Source: Siphonodentalium dalli
Lineage: Eukaryota; Mollusca; Scaphopoda; Gadilida; Siphonodentaliidae
Reading direction: 5' to 3'
Assembly (NCBI GenBank): GCA_032622095.1
Contig: CP136068.1
Coordinates: forward strand, 48,106,443 to 48,170,442
DNA: 64,000 bases
Shown here: positions 45,836 through 57,012 of the stretch, piece by piece
How the letters are laid out: every line of letters starts with the position of its first letter
Numbering within the stretch: the stretch's first letter is position 1
Notes under the pieces: generated by a model
What the model was told of the DNA's origin: nothing
The model's database searches: none
Seen by the model: only the letters and a program-made list of their open reading frames with translations
Program-made: the position numbers and the translations under genes

Positions 45836-46129
45836 TGCAGTAGTATCGTTTCGGTGTCAAAATTGAAACGTTGAACCCTTGAAAAGAATTCGTAGAAAAC
45901 ACCAGTATTTGTGATTGCCACAAGCCAAACAAAAAATCCACAAGATTATTGTAAAAATTCTATATTTAGGAACATGTTCATATCTGAGCAAAGCTCGTGT
46001 GCGAATGAATCAACTGTGACATGGGAACACCGGTCGGCAGTCGTGACTTTGACACGACCTCCTTCGAGATTATTTACAGCTCCACCCTTTGACTGATTGT
46101 CTGACAATTCTAAACCGCGATGAAGAAAA

Positions 46130-46215
46130 GATGGATTCGTCATCTCAAGTTTAGCCTCGATAAAGCTGGTTTAGCTAGACCGCCGAATTAGATGGTTTAG
46201 TTGTCGGTTTAAACT
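46130..46215 (+). repeat. Another GGATTCGTCATCTC-type repeat end
   Basis: GGATTCGTCATCTCAAGTTTA and GCTGGTTTAGCTAGACCG match the family seen at 31487 and 21640. Confidence 0.55.
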
Positions 46216-47912
46216 TATCAAACGCAAAAATAATATTGATATTGACAAAAACTTATCCCCACACGCTTTATACGTGTGACTGCTTCTCGCATATAAATGT
46301 CCAATCAAAATATGACCATGAGGTACTGTGCATAATGGCAGTCAGCTTTGGGTGGGGTTTGGCAGTGGATCGCATTACAAGCCCAGGTGGCAGAAACAGT
46401 AATACCGAAATTAAATGCTATCATCTCAAACCTTGTTTTGTAATAATTAGCATGTTGCATGTATGCTCACTCAACATGTTTTTCATTATATCGGAAGGTT
46501 CATTTACCCAATGATGAACATCATACACTAATATAGGAAAGCGGTTTATCTATCAATATCCATACCATTTAAAGCACCAGATTAATTAAGTTAGCTGCTG
46601 GCATCGCCGCGACAAGTGAATATAAAACAGAACAATGAGAACTGATCTAATATTGTTTCAGTGTACTTTTTCCTCGTAAGAAGCGGGACGCACCCCATGA
46701 TATCGTGTTATAAAAGAACAATTATTTTGTACATATGGAAACTAGGAGTCCCCTTCTCTTGATTAATGCACTATATTGGTCCAGTTTATGAACCGTGTAT
46801 CTAAATAGCATGGATTTGGAAAAAAATGTATTTGACATTGGACAAATCTGCTATCGGCCCTCAGAATTACCCACCCGGACCTTGTATACTGGAGTTTGTT
46901 CCTGCCCCCCTTATCGTCATCATCATCAGAATCCGGAATAAGTCGTTCGACTTTTCGTTCCGATTTGCCAAATGAACATAATAATATAATAATATAATGT
47001 TCGCAGTATTCGTCACAATTTATGAGTAGAACTGGTACTTCAATCATATTGGTGTGCATCTAATAATGTTTTGAATTCGCCAAGGGTCTCGACTTATATG
47101 AATGACTATTATTTCTATCATCTTGGTGAGCAACAACGATGCGGTTGAGAGAAGACGTATCATCATTTCCCTAGTGTCAGCTCAGATACCTTTGGCGTGT
47201 CTATATTCAAGACAAAGTCCTTATCTGGTTTAAACATTCCTTATTTCACTTTAGATATGCAGTGTCTTTGCGAATCATTCAATACCATATATATCGTTAC
47301 AACGCTGTTGTTTAAAAAATTACAGAAATAACCGTCTTGAAAAATGGCAGATTGCAACAGCCAACAGAGTCATTATTGATTTATGTTGCAAGATATACGT
47401 CTTGCAATGTTTTATACTCATAACGTTATTTCTCGATTCGTTAAGATTACTCAACCATCGGGAAAATTACAACTTTAGATACAATAACGGTACTTTTCTT
47501 AAGTACATCAGTTTGCCCATCCAGCACCATAACCATGTCGGCAGGACCTACCACGATCACATCAATTAGTCTGACAGCATAACCACGAGTGAAGCCATGC
47601 GCCATCCATGTTAGGATGTATAAAGGATATCAGTAGCATGCCGCCTGTCAAAGAGCCAACTAGAGTAACAAGCTTAATGGACACATAAGTTTTTATGATA
47701 GTTTTCTGCAGGATGCATTTGGATACACATGCATCTGAAGATATGTTAACAGTATCTGCATGCGTAAACTATTGCAGATCGACACTTCCATCGCTTTGTA
47801 GCAACAGACGCTCACCTGTCTATTTCAAACAGCTTGGTTTATATAAAGTCCAGGTAGTTTGTGCATATATCAAAAAAATCATAAACCTATCGCAACCTGG
47901 CCGGACCCTTTA
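46216..47912. other. Unassigned intronic stretch
   Basis: No exon or element recognised. The minus frame at 46763-47059 contains a (GAT)-type Asp run only. Confidence 0.3.
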
Positions 47913-49324
47913 ACGCCTAAAGGACTACCAGTAGTTTCAGATTGTGGATCAGAGAGTTATCATATCTCGGTTACATTGATTCTTTTCTTAAATCTTTAGC
48001 ATGTAGACATTCTTCATATATCAGAGATACTGGTGATTTTTATTATAGTCAATTTGTAGTCATCAAGTATGCAATTGCAGTCGCTTGGGATTACGCGACT
48101 ATGCACACGTCCATACCAGGGAAAGCAGGCATGCAATCAATTAAAGCAGCATTTGATAAAAATCCGGATCCGGACAGACCAACATCGGATGTTTTGCAAT
48201 TGTTGGAAATATCGCTTAAAAGCAATGGTTTCAATTTAATAATGAACTTTGGCTACACGTCCATGTTGTCACAAGGGGCGAAAAGTTTGCTCCTATCATT
48301 TTCTTGATGACATATTTTTATATGGACTCAATCCAGAGCAGAATTAGATATTTTCTTTTAGATTTTCCTCTCATTCCATGACAACATCAAATTAGAACCT
48401 ACAGTCTAAAATTCGTCAGTAAATTTTCTGGATGTAACTATTTTAAGAGCAGCTGTTTCCGTGTGTGGGGTTACTTAGACAAAAAAGTCTTCTTTAGGAA
48501 AACTGATGCCCACGCCTTATTGCATAAAAGCTCATTTCATCCCCCTAGTCTTTGTAATGGCCTCACAAAATATAAAGTATTCTCTTTCAATCTCTCATTC
48601 GTCGAGACTACCCAATACGCCAACTCCGACAAACTAATTCTGAAACAATTTATGAATTTCGTTAATTTAATCACCTTCCCTTCCTTTCAAAATGCACCCG
48701 AACGGTCGCTCGTTCTCGAGCGGAAGAGAACTGTAGCAAGAAGCAGTGCTCCTTAAACACCAGACAATATATCCAGATAGGGAATATCAATCACAGAGTG
48801 CAACCATATATATGGATCGCTACTCTGCAAACTTATTTATATTATAACCTGTCAGTGTTACAGATTCAAATATGTAGGCCAGACCACAAATTAACTCATA
48901 GTCTTCATGAGGTTACATCTCTCAGACATAAAACTGAAGTTGGACAAGTCAGTTGCCAACCAGTTCACCGGCGACATAACGTGATCACTGACTTTCGTTT
49001 AATGCCCACATAGATAGTGCCTCTCTGTGAAAAAGAAGAGGACACTAATTGTATGAGACTGCAGCGAGAAGAGGTTTGGCTATCCAAATTTAAAACCACA
49101 ACTCCTTATGGAATGAATGTGTATCAACCAGCTCAACCCAAAAAGCTTGATATGTCTTCCTCTTGGGTATAGTCACCGCAACACAGAAGTTGCGCTAATA
49201 GACAAGGAGAAGGCAATCACGTTGGAAGCAGAACAGGCTGAACCACTCAACAAAAAAGTTATATTCACATTTAAGAAGAATCAGAATCTTAAAGATAAGC
49301 TAGTCAGAGCTAAACTTGGTTAAT
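47913..49324 (+). pseudogene. Penelope-like retroelement, RT plus GIY-YIG remnant
   Basis: Plus-strand fragments match Penelope-like elements. In order: GLPVVSDCGSES (the PIVSDCGSET box), YIRDTGDF, TMHTSIPGKAGM (equivalent of LYTNIPHEEG), FQFNNELWLHVH, EKFAPI, VNFLDVTIL, KTDAHALLHKSSFHP (the KPTDTHxYLHxxSxHP box). Next come GIY-YIG-like pieces (PVHRRHNVITDFRLMP and QREEVWLSKFKTTTPYGMN) and finally FKKNQNLKDKLVRAKLG with a stop at 49322. The YxDD catalytic region appears deleted near 48310, and there are many frame changes. Penelope-like elements prime from nicked DNA using the GIY-YIG nuclease. It is dead. Confidence 0.88.
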
Positions 49325-50094
49325 TCAGTATCGAATTTCCATCTGCTTGTTTGCTATCTCCCACATGTACCGAAATGGTCACGTAGTCGGGTGGACATCT
49401 CAGTTTTCAGAGTGAATGCCCCATTAGTTACATTATGGGCGCATGTACTAGTTTTCATTTTAAACCTTTTGGACGTCGCATCGGTTTAAGAGAGATGGCT
49501 TATATTTAATTATCCGCATAGTATAACGTATAACGATTTACAAGGTGTTTTTGTTTGATAGTGTTTTGGCTGGGATTGTCAGTGGCTTCAAAACATGTGC
49601 ATGGATTTATGGATCTACCGTGGTGAATAGCTTCTTTTGTACTGTGCAGATAGCTTATACCGTCAATTAGGCTCAAACTAGGATAAAACACTTACTGCCT
49701 TTTTGAAAGAAATATGTTTGTTTAACCATTGTTTATTTATATAATGGCAATTTCTTAATTTTGTTACCAGAATTGATATGCTTAAATGACTCCTCAGCGT
49801 AGCATTTCAATTTAGTTTTGTTTTCTTCTTATGTGTAAAAGCATTAGTCTTTTTTCCTCTATGTTTACATTTTTCCTGATATCGCGATTTTCTTACATTG
49901 TTCAGTCAATTAAGCTGCCATGATGTAATTGTGCATTCCTGTATAAAAAATATGTTTTTGCCTGCGGCACTCTATGTATTTGTATATATGTTTACAATTT
50001 ATTGTATGTTTGTATCTAACTCTTCAAATATGGAGGATAATAAAGATATATATGCTGCTGGTCTAAAACAATTACTGGTTGTAAATTCATAATG
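49325..50094. other. Unassigned stretch 3' of the Penelope-like remnant
   Basis: May include element tail. Nothing further recognised. Confidence 0.3.
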
Positions 50095-50230
50095 TGAGAA
50101 CAATTTAAACCTATTGTTAGTTTGGAATATCCGACTAATACTGTGTCAGGTATGAAATTTTCCAACTGTTGAAAAACATCATACATGTAGTTGGGGGAGA
50201 CACACCAAGCCACATGTCGCCACACTCCTG
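50095..50230. repeat. Partial end of the CAGGGATGTGG MITE family, plus orientation
   Basis: AACCTATTGTTAGTTTGGAA, ACTGTGTCAGGTATGAAATT and the terminal CGCCACACTCCTG match the right half of 43292-43831. Confidence 0.65.
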
Positions 50231-50505
50231 TATGTTTGGGAGCCAGACACGTGGTATAGACCACACGAACGAAGCCAAATCCACAACTCCATAAAAAAAA
50301 CTTCATATGGGGTATCGATGTGGGTGGGGTCATTCGATTTGCTATAAAAACATAATCACTATCGCCACCCCATATACATGTGTATGATTGTATTATTATT
50401 GTATAACACATGCGTGCACCTATTTGATATCTTGTTTCTGAGCTCATACCGTCCATATTCTTGAACTAGAAAGAGGCGGGAAGTATACACCAGCCCAATT
50501 ATGAC

Positions 50506-50660
50506 CAGGGACGTGGCGACAGGTGGGTTTGTGTGCCTCACCACCGCCCCACAACTTTTATCAAAATGTTCAACAGTTTGAAAGTTCATACCTGACACAA
50601 CATCAGTTCGAAATTTCACACCAACAATATAGGTTTAAATTGTTCTCGTAGTTTGAATTT
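50506..50660. repeat. Partial end of the same MITE family, inverted
   Basis: Starts CAGGGACGTGGCGACAGG and continues with the reverse complement of the family's right half. With 50095-50230 it brackets 275 bp of unrelated sequence. A 29-bp direct repeat (ATAGTGGGAAATGTGTCG) follows at 50672-50720. Confidence 0.65.
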
Positions 50661-50720
50661 CCAGCAATATGATAGTGGGAAATGTGTCGTTTTTCTAATA
50701 GTGGGAAATGTGTCGTTTTT

Positions 50721-52372
50721 TACCAACATTTGCATAGTTTCTGACTTGGGGTCAAAAGCTTGGACTGCAATGGCCATCAGTTGACGAACTGAGAGTGTGT
50801 CAGGTTGTACATTTCCAACACTTGGAAAGCCTTATGCCAGTCTAGATGCTATGGTGTTAGGCAATGTTCATATTCTGATTGCAAAATGTTCTCACACCGG
50901 GCATAATCATGGAGTGGAATTATACCACTGGTATCAATGGATCATGTTCCTCCCTCGTGCCGGTGGCCAGTCAATGACTAGTAATTAATTTTAAATAGCC
51001 TGCCATACAGTCGCATGTAATATACCCGTTGGGAATTATCAAATCCCGAAGGGGGCTGTGGAATTGAAACTTGTGAATTTTTTTGTTTAATTCTGTATTG
51101 ACCCTATATACATGGACATATTCATATATTTAAACTACAGCATAATGAGTAACAAAAATAGTGTCCTGGTATTTTCGGGAGGGGGTCTTTCGCTCGCAAA
51201 TCACACACGCCTTACATGCGTTCAAAATCGAAGACACCTCATGCGTGTTTTTGTATTACACAGACTATGTTTATGACTGGAATGTCAACAGAAATATTTT
51301 AGTATGCTTTGAAATATACATGTAATTTATAGTCTCCGATATGAGAACAATTGCCTCTATTTAAACTTGTGAATTTAGTTCAAGGGGTGCAGTTGCATAT
51401 CCTAAGATGCGCAAACCTTCACATATCGTAGACCCACCAGCCACGTCACCGTATTCCACACTCATTGCGATAAAACATCCAGTCTGGGGCACTTCCTCTA
51501 TATGCGGACTTGTATACTGCTATTGGTGTAAACAGTATTTATTCCATGAATACAACAAAAACTACAATACATCAGAATATAACATAATGGACCGGATTCG
51601 ACATCAAGCGTGTGTGCTTATGTGAGTCGTTTCCGGGAATCAGTTTTATCCACCCCACCCAGCAAGAGAGCGAATGTCTTATTTATATAATATTATGTCG
51701 TATGATATACTATCCTTAATCAAGATTTTACAGGCGTTCCGTGTAGCCGATTATTACTCTCGCGAGGTGGGGTGGGTATATGTACGTCAGGTAATGACAT
51801 TGTGTAGTTGTGTATAGGCATGAAGACAAATAATGTTTATAGATAATGATGGTGTATCTCTTCCCTATGTTTCTGTATATATACAGATATGTACATGTAG
51901 AATAAACTTCGTGTCGCAAAAGCGTCCAACATATTTCTTTTCACTGGCACTTCTTTCCACTTCTTTTCATTAACGTGTTATTATATATGGTATATATATT
52001 ACATAGATATATAAGTGAGATATAAGAGGGTCTTTTGAGTCTATTTTAAAGGAAATAATAATAACGCATCATGTTCGAAATGCTGCTGACAATGTTGATG
52101 GGAAGAGATATATCATCAGATCAGTAATGGTAATGGTAATATGGTATAAGTCTAAGTTAAGGATAGGAAAGAAGTGAGCTTAGGGTAGTAGATTGGGTTA
52201 TGTCAGATAGGGTTTAGGGGTTTTAGAATGATGCTTTAGTGTTTTTAAATGACTCTGTGATCTCGGACCAACAGACTGTACGGCATTGATACTCGCGCGA
52301 GTTATTGCTAAGTATTCATTCGTTCTTTTAAGTCTGACATTGTTATGTCATGTAACATGGCGATATACAGGC
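50721..52372. other. Unassigned intronic stretch
   Basis: No exon recognised. A small CCACCCCACCC / GGGTGGGGTGG inverted pair lies at 51651 and 51767. Confidence 0.3.
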
Positions 52373-52738
52373 TTAGTTGGCGAAACGCTTTGTACTGGAG
52401 ATGTATTTCTGTACTTCTCTGAAAATGTTTGCGTTGGTTTTGGGTGATAATTCGGGGCATTTATGAAGAAGATTATGCGTTGTCAGATTGCAGATATCAT
52501 TTAGTGACTGGAGAAGTGAGTTCCCATCCATACTGCTATTGAATGTTGTTAGTGGGGTAATATTTACGCCCATCCCTTTATTCGGCAATGCATTCAGTGT
52601 GTGGGAAGAGACTAAGGGCAGGTGTCGTGTGTTATAAATGTTATGGGCCATCGATATCACACGTGTACCAACGAGAATTCGGCAACAAGTTGCAGTCAGC
52701 GACCTAATTTTGACAAAGGAACGTGTGTCTACCCTCAC
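52373..52738 (-). other. Unrecognised 121-codon open frame
   Basis: Minus-strand open frame with balanced composition and a neat stop (end: IFREVQKYISSTKRFAN). I do not recognise a family, and no start context or neighbouring exon supports it. A decayed transposon segment is possible. Confidence 0.2.
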
Positions 52739-53443
52739 CTGGGTAAAGTGTTAGATGTTCCATGCCGACACAACAATACTTGGACATTTCAAACCAAATA
52801 TAGGTGACAACTTGCTACGATAGTTGGTTTCCAAACACAATCGAATAGTTAACTAAGTGCTGTGAAAGTTCAGATGTAAATAATATTAGCTGGAAACATG
52901 CAACAAAGGGGTTTTCAGTTGGAAATTGCCGACAGTTGGACAGATTGTAATACTATTTGGACAATTCCCAGCAAATGGAGATGTGCAAATGAGATTTTCC
53001 TAAAGTTAGAACTTTTGAAATGGTACGAATATTCCAAGGTGGACACAACCAATGGAGACCATCTTGACACGTCCCTGGTTTTAACCGATAGGAAAACATA
53101 TCAAAGGTTAGCAAAGTTCAGAACACTTCTCAACAAAGGCAACGCCGGGTGTTATGGCAGTGGTAGACAAAAATTAGTAACAGTACTACATATAATTATC
53201 ACCTTATGATTACTTAATATTGAATGTCTGGTTACTACAATACGTGTCAACCAGAGAAAATGCAAAATAATCGACAACTAAAAAGTCCACCGGCCATTTC
53301 CTACATCAGAAGCGTTCTCATCATTCCATTCCCTCGAAGAAGCAATATGACATTTCGATGTATCTTATAGAACACAATTTTCCAATAAACATACCATACT
53401 TCATTTCACCCCACCAATATACACATATATGTTATTGTTGCAG
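52739..53443. other. Unassigned intronic stretch
   Basis: The plus frame at 52898-53209 has no domain and its start resembles the TTGGAAATT repeats of the MITE family above. Confidence 0.3.
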
Positions 53444-53658
53444 GAACCATCTGGATGGACGCGAGAAGGCTCAACTTAACTTCACCATGGATGTCCTGGA
53501 GGGACGAGGTGACATGGGTGCCTTGGTATGAAGATCAGTCACACAATGATGGACAGAACTGCGCGATTGCAGTTGAGTGGGGTGGTTACCTTTATGAAGA
53601 CATCGAGTGTGATAGATCGGCAAAACTCAATTTTGCGTGCCAGATCGAAATATATTGA
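53444..53658 (+). CDS. C-type lectin domain exon, C-terminal half with stop
   Basis: Starts after acceptor TTGTTGCAG in phase 1 and ends at TGA 53656-53658. It encodes about 71 residues: TIWMDARRLNLTSPWMSW (core WIG-type strand), VTWVPWYEDQSHNDGQNCAI, GGYLYEDIECD and FACQIEIY. Three core cysteines (NCAI, IECD, FACQ) complete those at 31116-31337. The Ca-binding EPN/QPD motif is replaced by DQSHND and the WND motif by YED, so classical calcium-dependent sugar binding is doubtful. Joined to 31337 it makes one full domain in frame. An alternative is a missing nearer N-terminal exon, but none was found. Confidence 0.88.
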
Positions 53659-53781
53659 TTCATGGATTGAACATTGTCTGAAATTCAGTTTTACCCCATT
53701 ATCTACTCAATGTGTTTCCCTGTTTTGATTTCAAATGAATGCAGTTGGATGGCCTATTATTAATGTTGATGTATTTCCGAT

Positions 53782-53787
53782 AATAAA
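53782..53787 (+). promoter_or_regulatory. Candidate polyadenylation signal for the lectin gene
   Basis: AATAAA 124 bases after the stop codon, in a suitable AT-rich context. Confidence 0.45.
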
Positions 53788-54463
53788 TGAGAACTTGCTC
53801 ACGTTCGCTCCATGTAAAACACGTGTTTGGGTTCGTGACATATTTTGGTACAGTTTAATTACTGATTGATTGATGATTTGATGATTGAATAAGGGTCTAA
53901 CGTCGTTTAGCTGCTATGCCGTATCACAACCGTGTCAGGTCGTTGCGAAGCAGCTGCGTAGATAAATCAGACAGTAGATTAGATTAAAAAATTAAATGAT
54001 GAGCTATGTACAAATAAAAGTGCCCAGGAGAAATGTTTCCACTTGGAGTCAGGAATATATATTCAAGAACTGCAATCATAATATAATATGTATAAAAGTA
54101 GTACAAAAATAGATAATAGATAGCAAAATAAATAACAAGAAATTACCAAGTAGCCCCATCGAAAATGTAAAGTAGATTTTAAAATCAGATTTTGCAGTGA
54201 TAAGGCATTTATAATACTATGAATCGCGATGAACCTCAAGCAAGGTGTCAAGCTAATGGTTGGGTGAGTGAGACAGAATATCATCCTTCAACCAACCGAC
54301 AGCCTCGATCTACGACTAATATTGTTATCTGTTCTCATCAAACGTGTGGTCAAATTTTGAAAGCTCAAAGGTGTACCTCTGTTTCCGAGAGTCGAGCCGT
54401 TTGAGTGATATTGGTGATCTCTGTTTCGAAGCAACAGGCGATTTATCTTTTGGAACAATAGGA
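53788..54463. other. Spacer and decayed LINE flank
   Basis: Contains GATTGATTGATGATTTGATGA near 53862. The minus strand of 54210-54460 may be further decayed ORF1 sequence. No gene. Confidence 0.35.
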
Positions 54464-54836
54464 TTAACTTACATGGATTGTTTGTTTAAATGTCTCAACG
54501 CCAAAAGATGTATCCATAAACTGCGCTGCAGGTACTGGAACAGGAATAATATCAGTCTCCTCAACCTGTGTTGCTACATGTAGTGATATACTTACGAGTT
54601 TGGTTTGACTCTGTACCTGAGTGCTGGCATCAACACACTTTTTGGTAGACACGATTGCGGAGTATGTGACATGTGGAATGGATGGTCGAGCACCAACTAT
54701 TGTCTTAGCATCTATATATGATAGATGCTTCTCAGCTTTACATCATTGAATCTTGAATTCATAGTCCCAAATGGGACATGAACGTTCCATGTGAACCTTG
54801 CCAGTTTGAACATTTCTTAAGATTCGTACAATCCAT

Positions 54837-54983
54837 ACACAGAACGACACGATGTGTAAATGGATTTGTCAATACGGCACGAGTGCTGTCGCGTCAGGAT
54901 AGATTGCGCCTCGAGTTTTATCCTTCCGCGACAGCACGAGTGCCATATCGACAAACCCATTTACACATCGTGTCGTTCTGTGT
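54837..54983. repeat. Palindrome, arms of about 65 bp, within the LINE ORF1
   Basis: ACACAGAACGACACGATGTG and GCACGAGTGCTGTCGCG on the left pair with their complements at 54925-54983. The loop is about 17 bases. It sits at one edge of the interruption of the ORF1 pseudogene. Confidence 0.9.
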
Positions 54984-55238
54984 TTATTACACGCTTCGCG
55001 TCCTAGAATCCGTGCATTAAAAATACAGGATTAGAAGGTTTATTTAGGCTCATACAGGGCGTGTTTGTCATGTGTGATGATTCTTTTATTTAAATAGTTC
55101 CAGTTTCGTGGTTGAGGCGAACGTCATTTACGTCATTTTACGTCAACGAGATGCGTATGGAACGTACGTTGCATACGGATTTGTGAATATGGAACGGCAA
55201 TAACACTGTACTTCTAGGAACAAGCGTGTAATAAATAT
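54984..55238. mobile_element. Short inverted-repeat element within the LINE ORF1
   Basis: TTATTACACGCTT-TCCTAGAA at the left end pairs with TTCTAGGAACAAGCGTG-TAATAA at the right end. With the adjacent palindrome it accounts for the gap in ORF1. No clear target duplication. Confidence 0.6.
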
Positions 55239-55657
55239 TATTATGGCCAGAAATAGAACATTCTACACATATGGTTTCTTTACCTTTACAACGTTCATGG
55301 CCATACTCCTGAGTCCTGACATTTAGAACATCGCAATAGGTCTGGAACATATGTGCTTATATCCATCTTCATACACCCAACTGTCAATATCGGATGATGT
55401 TCGCACCGATTAAATGTCAGAAGATAACTATTAAACGGAACTTTTAGTCCATCAACTGTTTTTGTAAATCTGTGGACCTCTGTAACTCCCTGTGGTGATA
55501 ACTCAGCCAATATCTCTGACTCAGCATCAGTGGAACTTGGCGGGTGGTCATTATTAGGTTTTTGTTTGTTATGAGTTGCCATATGAAAAGCAAATAATCG
55601 ACAACTAGCCCAGCAGCCGCCGCGGACTTCCCTTCGAATTATGGTCGGGCCAAACAC

Positions 55658-56846
55658 TGGTACATAGCTGAAGTGGTGACCCGTTTAGCCGCATACAGCA
55701 GACTCCCGGTACCTCGCCACAGCGAGACAGACGTGAACATTACACAATTGAAACATTTAACAGCGATGGAGACGAAATGCAAACAGACATGACACGAACG
55801 AAACACGGAAGACATAACTAGACACCAGAAACATAATAGAACAGACGGCAAAAATGTATTCTGAAACACGGTAGAGATGCGTGACTAGCCGATTGATTGA
55901 GCCTGGTCAACTCAACCACCCGTCTTGAAGAGATGTAGGACTAAAGAGGGCCATGAGCTAAGCCACATTCGCAGATCGATGCCTCACGTGATACGGCCGC
56001 CAAGTTTGAAAACAATTTTCAATTAAATATATTTCATATCAAATTATTATAGAATTCCCATTGTTTTCTAAAATACACTTGTTCTAATATACAATATACA
56101 AAATAATGTGGGAGAAATGAAGTTACATGTAGCGGTATATTAGCGGCAATAGGAGATGTATTATTGTTGAAGATGAAATTTAAAGTGGCATGTAATGTTC
56201 AACCCCGAACTTTTACCTATACTGATTAGTTGCTTTTGTCATGTTGCGATGGATCAAAGTAAGTTGAAATAGCCATTACATATTTTACACCGGGATACAT
56301 GGACTACGGTATTGATATTTTCAACATAAAGGGCGTTCCTGTTTTGTTCTTTCAAAGTATATAGAGTCCTAACATGAGAATTATGTGGGTTTACCGACAT
56401 TCCGATACTTTTTCTGATCCCAGAAATATAACACAGCTCTTTGAAGTATCACTTTGGTCTATTTGTACTCCTGAACTATGTGTGTCACGTTAAGCCTTAA
56501 ATGTGGTCACTGTCACAATAAGTTGCTAGATGGATATGCATGTACATATCTGGAAATAATATTTTTTAGAAAGTTGTAAGCTATATGGAAATGCTCTTTT
56601 TTATTATCGTGTCTTGGTGGAAAAAGGAGCGAAAAATTGTTATTAAAGTTAATAAATATTATAATCAAAATCTTGCAGAATATATGTCAACATAAAATTT
56701 ATTATTTAAGTTTAGGTTTATTTTGTTTAATGTTGGTACCGGTGTTGAATACCGGTGTCACCATAACACATGGCATGTCGTTATAACGAGTAAAGTATGT
56801 GTGCCACTTTAATCATTTCATAACTGAAACTTCCTGTTGCTTAAAA
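55658..56846. other. Unassigned stretch
   Basis: The part nearest 55658 may be the LINE's 5' region. TTTAAAGTGGCA occurs at 56179 and again near 56796 (inverted) and 57130. No exon recognised. Confidence 0.3.
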
Positions 56847-57012
56847 CCTGTGCCAATACATTCTCTTATATATGCGAGCCTCTCATATGATGGCACTTAT
56901 TTGTTAGAGAAAACATTGCCCTAACAATATTTAACTTGACCTTGTAAGCCAGTACATTCTCTTTTACATATATAATATGCGACGCGGCCTATGGGAAACA
57001 CGAGCGAATGCA
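56847..57012. repeat. Diverged relative of the 60568-60957 palindromic MITE
   Basis: GTGCCAATACATTCTCTTATATATGCGAG-type sequence at the left and GCGAATGCATTGGCAC at the right, with a central CAGTACATTCTCTT. Same modules as 60700-60930, more diverged. Confidence 0.65.

Larger units (their letters stand above)
54464..55657 (-). pseudogene. LINE gag-like ORF1 with zinc knuckles, interrupted
   Basis: Minus-strand fragments match gag-like ORF1 of CR1/Jockey-type LINEs. From 55657 they read ILAELSPQGVTEVHRFTK, a VPFNSYLLTF segment, a VPDLLRCSKCQ segment, then after a frame change GHERCKGKETICVECSISGHN: CCHC zinc-knuckle spacing. After an interruption (54837-55238) it resumes with GKVHMERSCPIWDYEFKIQ (the H-SxxCPIWxxE motif), AEKHLSYIDAKTIVGARPS and a Pro/Thr tail ending in a stop at 54464. 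One in-frame TGA lies near 54750. ORF1 proteins bind element RNA. No reverse transcriptase follows. Confidence 0.85.
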
